Below are positions 37,901 through 48,400 of a stretch of DNA of 64,000 nt, one piece after another; position 1 is the stretch's first letter; each line of letters opens with the position of its first letter. Both the position numbers and the translations under genes were made by a program. Source of the stretch: Lateolabrax maculatus (Eukaryota; Chordata; Actinopteri; Acropomatiformes; Lateolabracidae); the NCBI GenBank assembly GCA_031216445.1, contig CM062201.1:7434501-7498500 (forward strand), written 5' to 3'. The notes beneath the pieces were generated by a model. That model did not search any database. It worked only from the letters and a program-made list of their open reading frames with translations, and was not told where the DNA came from.

Positions 37901-37911
37901 CACTCTCTCAT
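28931..37911 (-). CDS. nr1h5: Farnesoid X receptor beta-type nuclear receptor (NR1H5)
   Basis: A ligand-activated nuclear receptor expected to pair with RXR. Coding exons in gene order: 37911-37815, 33711-33313, 33174-33034, 32911-32787, 32230-32129, 32001-31905, 31370-31254, 30946-30833, 29154-28931; all phases join into 472 codons including stop (471 aa; FXR proteins are about 470-490). The start MREWTELEM runs into the second exon as YYDMLADPLGYPL. The DNA-binding domain has two C4 fingers: CVVCGDKASGYHY, P-box CEGCKGFF, then CEMDMYMRRKCQDCRLRKC and GMLAECLLTEVQC. The ligand domain includes LTREQKYIVDRMVEAH, LLQFARTVPGFDLLDFSDQ, SSLEVMFLLSAQQF and GRLLGRLTELRTL. The usual FXR tail with an AF-2 helix is not seen in frame. 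FXR-alpha (nr1h4) is the alternative; linkage to trim33 favours nr1h5. The last intron holds a LINE, the first intron several repeats. Confidence 0.9.
29180..30637 (+). mobile_element. 5'-truncated L2-clade LINE, reverse transcriptase relic
   Basis: A non-LTR retrotransposon fragment in the last intron of nr1h5, opposite in orientation to the gene. It starts inside the reverse transcriptase (about VQQGSVLGPILFTIYMLPLG), continues through NWMTCNFLLLNSDKTEV and DYCNSLLSG to LHWLPVKSRREFKILLLTYKAL and LLWNQLPVWVREADTLSSFK, and ends in an L2-type tail (TTGGCGCTACACAAATAAA plus TTGACTTGACTTG). It is dead: a frameshift lies near 29595, and a short internal deletion after HSINFHCY (about 29330) removes the catalytic Y-x-D-D segment. 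The 5' end stops about 25 nt from the nr1h5 splice acceptor. Confidence 0.85.
31600..31700 (+). repeat. Fragment of a dispersed teleost repeat (family B)
   Basis: ACCAAATTTCATGGCAACAG, TTGTTGAGATATTTCAGTCT and the following GGACCAAGTGGTGG are wording I recognise as one end of an abundant fish repeat. The other part of the same family appears to lie at 39800-40200, also on the plus strand. It sits in an nr1h5 intron. Class is not determined. Confidence 0.5.
34453..34735. mobile_element. MITE with near-perfect terminal inverted repeats
   Basis: The left end AATGAGTGCGTTTACATGCA followed by CACTAGTATCC matches the reverse complement of the right end, AATGAGTGCGTTTACTGCAA followed by ACTAGTATCC, over about 30 bp with small differences. 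The 283-bp interior is non-coding and partly self-complementary (GAAACCTGGATCAGG / ATTCAGGTTTCTGAAACC). This is a non-autonomous DNA transposon in intron 1 of nr1h5. A target-site duplication is not obvious. Confidence 0.75.
35641..35760 (+). repeat. Fragment of a dispersed teleost repeat (family A)
   Basis: TAGCTTAGCTTAGCACAAAG, ACTGGAAACAGCT and CAGCACCTCTCAAGCTGA match the middle of a very common fish repeat whose more complete copy lies at 44761-45060 in this window. It is a decayed fragment in nr1h5 intron 1. Confidence 0.5.
35926..36010 (+). mobile_element. Second copy of the LINE-type tail seen at 2893-3016
   Basis: TTTTGCACTACTTGTCTCCT, then GTAACGCACAAAAACATCAC and AGCAACTTCCT parallel the wording at 2893-3016. 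The copy is more decayed and lacks the terminal ATTCTG units. Confidence 0.4.
36185..36211. repeat. Poly(G) tract of 27 bases
   Basis: An unbroken run of G on the plus strand, followed by GA-rich sequence. A CCCCCAC-type C-rich tract lies about 150-220 bases further on (36355-36432). On the nr1h5 sense strand this is intronic poly(C). It has G-quadruplex potential and is a likely spot for sequencing or assembly error in length. Confidence 0.9.
36355..36432. repeat. C-rich/CA-rich low-complexity tract
   Basis: Runs of C5-C7 broken by A, CA or TC units (CCCCCACCCCCCTCCC, ACACACACACCCCCCCACCCC). This is low-complexity intronic DNA, complementary in character to the poly(G) tract upstream. Confidence 0.8.
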
Positions 37912-37976
37912 CTGGCCAGAAGATCCTCTCTTTAGCTAGTAATACGGGATCTATCTTCACACACATGCAAAGACAT

Positions 37977-37978
<2 letters not shown>

Positions 37979-38033
<55 letters not shown>
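37979..38033. repeat. (AC)n microsatellite just upstream of the nr1h5 start codon
   Basis: About 27 uninterrupted AC units. On the nr1h5 sense strand it is a (TG)n run ending about 68 bases before the ATG (37911-37909), so it lies in the 5' UTR or core promoter if the first coding exon is also near the transcription start. Confidence 0.9.
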
Positions 38034-38035
<2 letters not shown>

Positions 38036-39799
38036 CAATTACTCAGAGGATTCACACAGATATGAAGGATCTGGGAAGTACGGAGACATTCCTTAATCCC
38101 CAGGATGCGTCCAGGTCTCTTAGCTGTCCAGGCTGATATCCCAGCCTATTTTTAAAAAGCAGAGAGCAAGAGTGCAGCTGAGGCTCTTGGTCTGTGGTGG
38201 ATGATGTGCTGGAGGAGGTCTCATCCGTCCCCGGGGGATAGACGAAAGGGAAAGCGGGGACACCCAGGAAGGATGGGATGGGACTGCGGTCCAAACAGCT
38301 GGACTTAGCTGGGCCTTCACAGATCAGAAGATGGCGAGGATGGATGGATGGATTGATTGGAGGGAAAGATGGAGACCTTTTCCCTCGTGGGCAGAATGAG
38401 TGACACTTATGGTGTGCATATATGTGTGTGAGTGCTGAGGTTTGTCATGAATGGATCTATCGGTGCTACAGCTGGGCTGGCCAAAGAAAACATTTTCTCA
38501 GTTTAACCTGATGGTTCGAATGAAATAATTCCCATAATTGAAATGGATTGTTATAAGTGTTTTTTAATGAAAAATTCATGGTCTAAATGCTGCTTGTGAA
38601 GCTTTTGGCAGGTTCCACCCTCATAAAACAAACCCTACCACTATAAAAAAAAAATTTGCTATTTACTAACCTCAATATGTGTGTGTGTGCTGTGTATGTG
38701 TGTCTGTCCATGTTTGTCCTCCAAGCCTTGGGAGTGTGTTTACTCTGCCTTTTGTTTACCGCTGTTCTGTTTGTGCTGCAGTTAATATTGGACAGCAGTT
38801 AGATTTAAAGGACTCTGGGACCTCCGCCTCCCCCACAGACAGTTAACCAGGCCGGGGCAGAGCGAAAGGAGTCGAGGCCTGAGGAGACAGGGGAGTGACC
38901 TCAACTCTGGCCTGTAAATCTCTGAGCAGGGTCGTTTGACATGCAGCATGCTTACTGAGGATTAACGGCGTCCTCCCACCCGCACATCATCCCTTTTCAC
39001 TGGCTCATTATGGGAACCAGGACTGAGCGGTGGATAGCAGAGGGTTAGAGAAGAGCCAATCATGCTCCCTGAAGCCGTAGCCTTCACTGGAGAGATCACG
39101 ATCGATCTCAGTGACAAATGACACAGGAATTCGGTTGCTAACTACGCGGCATCTTTCCTTTGAAGATTATGTCCAAAGGGTAAATTGGTACACGTGTGAT
39201 TACAGTGCACAAAGACAAAATGTACTCCAGGGAAAAGCACAAACTAAAAGATAACAACTAAATACAACAAAAAAAAATAAATGTGTTCTACATGTAAAAA
39301 ACTAAGAAGAACCACACGAACATCTGAATTTTTTACAGATAAGATTTTGAATTTTAATCACAAGAGAAATTAAAAGCAAATGAAACAAAATAAAATAGAA
39401 TAGTAAAAAGAAAAACAGAAAATGAATTATTGAGATTATTAAAATTATTTTAACCTTTTTTTTAGACCTTGTATTACCTTATATACACACGCACACACAT
39501 ATTTATATATACACATACACATATATATATATACACACTGTGTATGTTTATAAAGGAGTTAATTATTTTCTGAAGTCTATTCTGTATATACAACACTTAT
39601 TGCTGTCCAACTTGAGGGTTTAAGGAAAAAGGGTGTTTGTTGTTCAGAATAAAGAGCCTGCTAAGACAAACTTGTAAGTTTGGGATGTATAAAAAATTGA
39701 TTTGACTTTAATAGAGAGGAAAAGTTAGTTCTTGTTGGACAGTTCAATTGACACTTATTATTGTTCTATTCAGTCACTCGCAATTAAACAACAAGACTG

Positions 39800-40200
39800 A
39801 GGGTTTACAGCCATGCTGGCTGCTCGGTGAGGCTGAGTTATAATGTCCGCATGGTAGTCAAACATGCTCACGAGGACGATGCTAACTTGCGTTTGTTTAG
39901 CAGATGTAATGTTTACCATGTTCAGTGTCTTAGTTTAGCCTGTCAGCATGCTAACATTTGTCAATTAGGACTAAACAAAGTACAACTGGGGCTGATGGGA
40001 ATGTGATTAGTTTTGCGGGTATTTGGTCCAAAGTATTGGACAAATTACAAATTTGACCTGATGTTGTCAGTGGACTGCCAAACTTATTACAGGTCATCCT
40101 GAGGGTTCATGAATCTGTCCAATAGTTGTTGAATTGAAAGCCAAAAAAGACAAAAACATCAACTTCACAGTGCCGCTGAAAGAAACATCAGGGGATCATA
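39800..40200 (+). repeat. Dispersed teleost repeat (family B)
   Basis: GCTGGCTGCTCGGTGAGGCT, then TCAGCATGCTAACATTTGTC, AATTAGGACTAAACAAAGTA and GGGCTGATGGGAATGTGATT, ending with CAATAGTTGTTGA, is the wording of a repeat I know to be abundant in spiny-rayed fishes. The class was not determined. A further fragment is at 31600-31700. Confidence 0.55.
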
Positions 40201-42165
40201 TAAACTGGTAAATGCTGCTAGCATGACTAAAAAACAAGGCCACATCAACTCACTTTATTCTAATTCAAACCAACCCGTCACTCGAGCATCGTTTTCTTGA
40301 TAATACTAGAGCAATCTGACGTTTCTGGCCTGCTTCAATTGAACATGTCAAGTTTAATGTTCTCACCTCAGAGGAAGACATTCTAACTAGTTTTCAGCCT
40401 GGGCCTAAATTTGAACGCAAAAGGAAACAGCTTAAGAATGTCTCTATCAGCAGTTCTTTAATTGTCCATAGGCTGACTTAATAGAATAGTATCATCCGCG
40501 TAAAAGTGTATTGTGTCATAAACAAATGCCCTTACATGCCAGACTGGTGGTAGTTTCTGGAATGGCATGAATCCTAAATGAATGAATGCTAAAGAAGAGG
40601 TGCTCAGTTAACAACAGTGCTTAATGTCCCAAAAAACACACCACCGTCCTCCAGCTGTCTGACCTCTGAGGAATGGAAGGAGAGTAAAGGGCAGGCAGCA
40701 GTGCTGGGAATGACACTACACGATGGGGATAATATCTGAGAAGGTGGAAATGTAGCAATGGATCTTCTGGAGGTGTCACACTGTTGGACACATTGTTGAA
40801 TGCAGGCCTGAGTATGAGGGCTCACCCCATGGGTGATTAGTGTCACAAAAGAAGGAGAGGAGGGAAAGACTTATATTGGGCACGTTAACATCAAGCATGG
40901 TTTGTTCAATTGGACTCTAGCATTCCCTTAATTAGTCTGTACCAAGATGTGTGAAAATGTGTGCACAAAAAGGGAATGTGGTATGATGAGACAAACACAG
41001 AAACAGAGAAAAGTATTGCATTTCCACATAACACAAACTTAAATAAAGCAAAGAAAAATAGGCAACTAAGTCAACTTTTCGCCTATGGTTCAGACCAGAG
41101 AAAACAATCTGATGGTATGTGCAAACCACTAAACTCATTAGTCCTGAATCACTCACAGCACAAGCCTGGAGATACATGCAGCACATCATAAATCCCGCTC
41201 AGGACGTCTTCACAGTGTGGCCAGCTCCTGTCTTTATCAGAGAGCTTCTGGCTGGCAGCTGCAGCTCGATAATGGCCTGGACTGTTTACTGATCCTCGCA
41301 GGAAACTGACGCTTACATTAAAGTGGCCTCAGTATTCGTGGGTAAAGTCCATAACTTATGTTTGAGCATAGCGAGCCAGTGGTTGAGGTTGGGGGGGGGT
41401 TTCGCTGTCACAAGAAGGAATGTAAATTGTGAAATGGTAGTTATGTGTACTTGTTTGAAACCATTTCCTCCAATCTGTAGAGGTTATTGTGGGACTGGAC
41501 TCAAAGTATGTCGTTGGCTTAGTTTCTGATGTTATGTATGCTGGATGTAATCAATTAAATTGAATTCTGTTTAAAAACAGTACCCTACCCTACTTATTGC
41601 AGCACGTAAAAACTGACTATTGTAACAATACCTGTACACTTAATCAGCTGGTGTGAACTGCATTAAAAACTTTAGGCTACGGGTGACCATTCCATGTTGA
41701 TATATACACAACTAGGTGACGGAAAAAGGAGTGAAAGATTTTACAGGACTCCTCTCACCTGGCGAACACTCTTTTTTAATTCCTTCCCTCTTTTAAAAGG
41801 ACTGGAGAGTAGTATAGTGCCAAAAGCATCCACGTTGGATCTGTTTTTTTTATGCCTTGTGTTATGTTTTTAGGTTTTTTGTTTTCTGTGAGCTCTCCAA
41901 ATCCACACAGTGCAGCAGAAGAATTACAACAGGACAGTACGTGCAGACATGCTGATCTTCAGGTCAAAGATCACAAAACAACATTGTGTGGTCTTATGAA
42001 CAATTCCTTTAAAGTTGCAGTTGTGTTAGTAAGGAGCAGAGCTTGTGGACTCACCGCTAATGGTGGGAGCCTTCCTGCTGCTCCGAGCGTCCCGACGTCC
42101 TCCCGCTTTGTCCAACTATCTCACTTTTTGTAATGTTGGCTCCAGCCCAGCCTCCAGCCTCCATC

Positions 42166-42171
<6 letters not shown>

Positions 42172-42205
<34 letters not shown>
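42172..42205. repeat. (CA)n microsatellite
   Basis: About 17 uninterrupted CA units in intergenic DNA. Confidence 0.9.
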
Positions 42206-42210
<5 letters not shown>

Positions 42211-42444
42211 AACAGAACCTTTCAAATGAGACGGTTGATGCGTGTTTGAGCTGGACTTGCAGGAACCTGACCAAAGATCTTCTTTTCCTGTAAATGTTCT
42301 CCTGCAGGACAAAAGTCTGTCAGTGAGGAGAAATAATTTGAAGGGGAGCAATTGAGAAAACATGAAAATTAAGCTGTGAAACAATAGCATGTGAAGTTAG
42401 TGTGTCTCCATGTATAAACACTGGGAAATTGAAAATATCACAAA

Positions 42445-42530
42445 TTTACCATGACATTTCCCTGGAAGGGGCCTTTTGGTTGCACTGGGGATTTGAACTG
42501 GCAACCTCTGAGTCACAAAGGCCTCGCCCC
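42445..42530 (-). mobile_element. Possible tRNA-derived SINE fragment
   Basis: Read on the minus strand, GTGACTCAGAGGTTGCCAGT followed by TCAAATCCCC resembles an RNA polymerase III B box (GGTTCRANNCC-like) as found in fish tRNA-derived SINEs. No convincing A box or complete cloverleaf is visible, so it is not a tRNA gene. Confidence 0.35.
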
Positions 42531-42976
42531 CACCCCCTGCCCTGCCTGTAGGAACTGCAATCATCTAATTATGAAATTCTCAGTATAGAGTGTTTATAAA
42601 CAGCTTCGTGTTCATGCCTTGTGATGGATGGAGGCTCCCTATCACTGGCTCTTCCTGCTAACTCCCCAACTCGCTTAACAATCTGCCACTGTTTCACAAC
42701 CACACACCCCCCAAGCACACACACACTTATTGAACCCTTGATATTTTCTGTACTGACCTTCGTTCCACGGTGGGTGGGCCCTTACTGTTTTGAGTGTGTA
42801 TGGTTGCATCATGTTTAATAGTGAGGAAAAGTGTGTGTGCGTCGGTGTTATGAGGGAGGAGGGGGCAACTGAGAGGCCAGCGTGAATCTGCTAATGAAGA
42901 AAAACAACACGACTGTCAAGGCCTCCCAGGAGCAGGTCAAATACAGTCGTTACGGGTTGAGGTCAGCTAAGGCAAA

Positions 42977-42989
42977 GGGTCAAAGGTCA
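42977..42989 (+). promoter_or_regulatory. DR1-type nuclear receptor motif
   Basis: GGGTCA A AGGTCA is a near-perfect direct repeat of the AGGTCA half-site with one-base spacing, the class bound by RXR heterodimers and HNF4. It lies about 5 kb upstream of the nr1h5 start. Such motifs arise by chance, and function is not shown. Confidence 0.35.
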
Positions 42990-44760
42990 ACATCAAGGCC
43001 AAGAGCAGGCCATGACCTCTGCTGTGTTGGAAAAGAAGTGGGAGTTGTAAACTCTAGGGGAGGAGGAGCAGTAACAGTAAAATTCATAAATCTGGGCAAG
43101 TAAAAAAAAAAAAAAAAAGTTCATTATGAAGGGAACTTGGACAATCCTAAACGACTCAATCAATACTTTAGCCAGAAGAAAGGAACAGAGAAAAAGTGTT
43201 ATTCATTTGTTTAATCTTTACAGCACAATGACCCAACTGAATATTTAACATCAACCAACTTTTGTGAGAATGAAACATAAATCGTGTAATGTAAATGTGT
43301 AAATTAAGCATGGTAGTGAATATCTGTGTTAAGTGATGTGACTTTTATCACCAGTGCAAACAAAACTGGTCAAGTGTCTGTACTTGATAAACTAAAATAA
43401 AATCATATGACTATAATTAAAAAAGATATCTAACATACACACTCAAAAAAGTTTTTTGATTACAGCACTTGGTGTAGACATCAATTAAAAATTGATTAAG
43501 TACAATTTACATTTGTAAATGTTTTACAAAACATTTCTTTTTTTTCCCAATCAGAAACATCACTGCTGCCCCGAAAACAAAAGATTCAAGTTACAGGAGC
43601 TAATTATTCTTAAATACTGTAAACAAGATCAGACAGGGCTTCATGCAGTGGTTAGTGTCAAAAGTGTTTGGCAACTAAAAAACAGCGGAATAATTTTAAA
43701 GAAACCTCTGTGTGGTCTGGTCCACCCCCCGCAAGCAGGTTCCTCTCGTATACAGTATATGAGGTCTGATATCAAGGTCGAGGTTGTGACCTACAGGTTG
43801 ACAGGAGGAGTCTCCATCCATGTCAGACAGCTGAAACCCCCTGATCGTCCCTTTAAAACTCAAAAGTCAAGAGCAGCGTAAATCACACTCACTGCAGCTG
43901 AACCCAAAAGAACTGTCACAGTACTTTAGCAGATAAAAACACATTGTAAACCTTAAAAAAAAGGGCATAATAAATAAAACTATAAAATTAACCTAAAATG
44001 TACAATTTGTTTAATCCTGATTTAGTTGGAAATGTGATTTTAAGGGTTCAGTGGAAGCGAGTGTCTGCTCGTGTCCCACAAGTACACTTTTGGTTTAGCT
44101 CCCCATCAGAGGCCTTGTCTCATCGCTGCCGTCCACCGCAGGCTGAGCTTTGCGGTAAATTAGAAACTGAAGGGAGATCTGTGCCAAGGTGTTAAGGTAA
44201 TCTAAAGAAATCCTGGGAAAGATTCTGTTTATGCATGTCAGAAGATTTCAGCTCAAAAAACACACAACTATGAAGAACAGAAGTTCTGAAAAGACAAAAC
44301 ATTTACTGACACATACTGAAACATGTCTTTTACTGAACACCATACACTGAGTCCTTAATATCTGCTGTACAAGGCTGGATTCCCAGGACTCTCCAAAGTC
44401 CCAATTTCACTGTGTGGAAATTGAATTGTCCTAATTGAATTAAGTGAATTATTAATTAAAGTAGACAATAAAACAAGGCATATCCTACACTGTTGCCTAA
44501 TCTAATCTAGTTTTGTTGATGGCGTCCTGTATCAAAATCTAGTTTTAACACTTTGTTATGTTATTTTTATTTGTGTTGTGCTCACATGGTGCATAATCCT
44601 AAATAAAGTTTCATTTAGTCAAATCACCAAACTTTTAACACAGACAACCTGGGCCCTGGTAGTATTATTGCAGCATAGCCTCACTGGTTGGTCTCTGGTT
44701 GGGTATCAGAGCATTTAATGAGGCTGCCACGCATATATTCTGCTAGTCAGCACTGTACCT

Positions 44761-45060
44761 AAAGAAACAGTTTGACATTTTGGGAAACACGCTTATTTAC
44801 TTTCCTTGCTGAGAATGAGAAGGTTGCGACCACTCTCATGTCTGTCCATTTAATATGAAGCTTCAGCCAGGAGACGTCAGCTTAGCTCAGTGTCAAGACT
44901 GAAAGCAGAGATAAACAGCTAGCCTGGTGAAAAGCACCTCTAAGGCTCACTTATAGCTCACTTATATCCTGTTGGTTTTATGCGTACAAAGATGAAAGTG
45001 TTAAAACCACATGTTGTGGATTTCCCGGTTGGACTACTCTTTGGCCAGGCGCTAGGGGGC
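44761..45060 (+). repeat. Dispersed teleost repeat (family A)
   Basis: AAACAGTTTGACATTTTGGG, then CTCTCATGTCTGTCCATTTA, ATATGAAGCTTCAGCCAGGA and AACAGCTAGCCTGGTGAAAA match an abundant fish repeat, followed by its usual GGACTACTCTTTGGCCAGGC end. It covers about 300 bp and is in the plus orientation, as is the fragment at 35641. It does not overlap a coding exon. Confidence 0.6.
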
Positions 45061-45400
45061 AATGAGGTACATACACACTGCACAGGTGTGGAAGCAGGCG
45101 GAGGTCAGCAAGTCAACTGCCGATGACTGTGACAGCAGAGCCGGGCAATGAGCTGTAAAATGTCTCGAAACAATATTTAGAGAACCAAACTGATCACGCC
45201 ATATGTTCAGTGAGAGCTTTCCCCTGGTACTTAGAGCTGGCCCCTTAAAAAACTACAACACCCAGTCATCATCAGGTCACATGCTTCTGCCTCGTCTATA
45301 CGTTAATTTGAGGAAGAGGACCTTAGATACTACATATTGTATTTTCACACACGCAGTCATGAGACCTAAACCCGTCTGACGAGGCGTCCTCTCTACAAGC

Positions 45401-48400
45401 TCAGCACTGCCTAAAATGTAGCATGTATGTGGGATTAAGGAGAGCCCAGAGGCCCGGCAGCGGCCACGTTTTCTTTTCTTTAAAGGATACAATGAGGTCT
45501 AGGGAGAGGGTGCCGAGGCTGCCGATGAGCCAGGGCAAGTGATGGATCAGGTAGCTCCTCTCGCCCTGGCCCACATCCGGGTTCTTCAGCAGGACACTCA
45601 GGCCGTACGTAGTGTTTCCAAGGATGACCAGGGCGAACAGGAAGTAAGACACGCCCTCCGTCGACCTCCTTTTGAACTGAGGGGGGAAATGAGACGACGA
45701 GAGGGGAAAGGGGAAGCACAAAAAACATTTTTAAAAAGGAATAGAAAATGTTTTACAGCCACCACATATTACATATACAGAGGCAGTCGTCCATGCTGTC
45801 AGTACATTATATTCACTTAACTTTCTTTGCCTGCTCACTTTGATATAGACTTTTTTTATCTTGTGCAGATATAAACATACATCGAAACACTTGTAATGCA
45901 ACTTGTAATGCCTTTACAGCTTTTTGTCTATTATTATTATCATCATCATCATCATCATCATCACCACCACCACCACCACCACCACCATTATTTCTGTTAT
46001 CATTTCACATGCAGCACCTGCTAGTCTGATTTATCTTTAACCACACCTGTCACTTTAAATATCTAAATTCTTAATTTATTGCACGTTTTGCATGTTACTT
46101 ATTGGATACCTGACCCGATAAAGGTCTCTGCTTTCCACTTCGATACCAAATAATTTTATTGTGTGGAACTCGTTCTATTGGATGTAGTTTTACCAACATT
46201 AGTGTAATGAGAAAACAAGTGCGATTAGAAAATAAAAAGTGTAGCAATTATAACTTGAAATTTCGCATTGTACAGTGATGCTGAAGTAATATTATGATGA
46301 CGATACTATCCATTATTATCCATTTGTTATTAGCATATGTATTAGTTTCAATGAATATCTACCACCCACAGAAGCAGAATCCACTTTGTCATACTCACAT
46401 TAGTGTACATTTGGGGAAGTCTGGAAAAGAGGTAGAGCACTGACGACACTGAGCCGATGGAGAAACCAATAATCTCTTTAGGGGTAAAAGCCTGAAGCGA
46501 CAGAGAGGCAGACACAACATTACACTGTTGTGTGTGAAAAGCCAGACGTAGCTAGTTCCCTTTCCTCGGGTCACTATTTAAACAAGTGAATAGGACTCGC
46601 CTTGATTGAGCTGAGGTTAGAGGTTGAGAGCAAGGCGCGACCTCTGAACCCAGAAGGACTAAGTTCCTGTTGGGTGCCTAAGCCGGGGAGGTGGACCAGG
46701 CTGGTGGTGAAGCCCAGGACACAGGCCACACCCATCACATGCAGAACCATCCTGCCTGGAGAAGAGACAAGACCTGTGTTCACCATCAGTACCGAGAAAG
46801 ACGTCTCAGCACATTCCTCCAGACAAGGGCTACTGTGTCAGAGGTCACATGGGAGGGAACAAACGCCACTGCAACATGAAGCGTGTGATGACATCAGTAC
46901 AGGGTACAGGGATTACCCTCTACCTCTGTCTGGACTAGTGGAGGATCATCAGCACTGATAAAAGAAACTTGTTCATTAAGCAGTTATGTCTGATAAAACT
47001 GATCTTAAGCAGTAACTGAATCATTAAAGACCATTACTACAGTTTGGAGTTGGATATAAAATACATGTTTTGGGTTTTTAATTTCATTCCTATTTCTATA
47101 GGTTAACAAAGGCATATGTACAGGAAACCAAATGAGGCACTGAAACTCACACAGTACAAAACAAGAACTTGGTTCATTGGGCATGTAGAAAATTGAGTAG
47201 TTAAACTGACAAACGAAGAAACACTCACTTTGACCCATTCTGTTCTTTAACTTGTAGTAAAAGTACAAGCTCAGCATCGCCACGTCAGCAACAACATAAT
47301 AAATGGCTGTATATGTCTGGATGACAGGGAGAAAAACACATGTCATGAAAAATTTGATTTTCTTCACACAAACAAAGTCACTATCATGGAATTCACTTTA
47401 AAAAGCAATGTGTATCATTACTTGACATGATTAGTTAAGTAACAAATTTGTCAATTGACAGAAAAATGATCAATAACAATTTGAATAATCAATGAATCAT
47501 CTAAATCACTGATCAGGACACAAACAATAATAGGCTGCTGGTTATAGCTCTAAAAATGTGACAATTTGTTTTTTTTAGTATAATTCAGGGCTCAACACAA
47601 ACTTTTAAAAGTGGTTGCCAGGCCAACAACCAGGCTTCTGTGTTTGTGTTTAATCTGATCCTGTACAGAATTTGAATCATCACAGCAGAACAGACTTCCT
47701 TTTTGTTTTCGTTCAAAATCATCTGTTTCTTTGTCAGTTGAATGAATTTGAAAATTTGTTTGTGATGTTGACGGGTTAGTCTAACTTTTCACCCCACAGT
47801 CAAACAACTTAATTTGCTTTGCCATCATCTCTAAAACAGATGCCTGTGCTTTAGTGATCGCAAATTCACTGTAGGCTTTATTTCTTCTTAAATTATGTTG
47901 AGCAGCACAAGCTTTCCAGGTGAATTCTTGATTGTGTGTTGTATTGATATATATAAAAAAATCTTTAAGATTTACTTTAAATATTAGAGAGGCTGCTAAT
48001 AAATTTTAAACGTTTCTGTGTGCACAGTAATGTCACTGCAGCATATAACTTGGGACATTTAAGCAGCAAAACAAAAAACTGTAGTTGTGAACTTCACAGG
48101 ATGAAGAAAACTCTCCAGTGGAAACAGAATTAAACTTTTAGCTTCTGAAATACATTTTAAAAAGGTGTCTCTGATGGAGATCAGGATTTATCAAGAGGAC
48201 GGCTGCTTTACTCCAAACAATTGCACTGTATGAACCTGGATTATGTGTGTGTGACCTATTTGGATGTATAAAAGAAAACAGAACATTAATTAACATTAGC
48301 AAAGGGTCTCTCTTAATGGGGAGATGCACTTATCATTTCTGCTGCAGTGTGATCGTACGTTTAAGAGAATAAATATTTTCCTCATAAATGGTGTATTATT

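Larger units (their letters stand above)
38050..45400. other. Intergenic region between nr1h5 and slc66a1
   Basis: No exon with recognisable protein similarity was found on either strand. It contains teleost repeat family B (39800-40200) and family A (44761-45060), a CA microsatellite (42172-42205), a tRNA-SINE-like fragment (about 42445-42530) and a DR1-type nuclear receptor half-site pair (42977-42989). An 80-codon reverse-strand open frame at 38052-38294 has no splice support or known domain. A missing terminal exon of slc66a1 could still be hidden here. Confidence 0.5.

Noticed and set aside
38052..38294. 80-codon reverse-strand open frame upstream of nr1h5 as an alternative first exon
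   Set aside because: It ends in a stop before any usable donor and shows no similarity I recognise to FXR N-termini. It could be 5' flanking DNA only.
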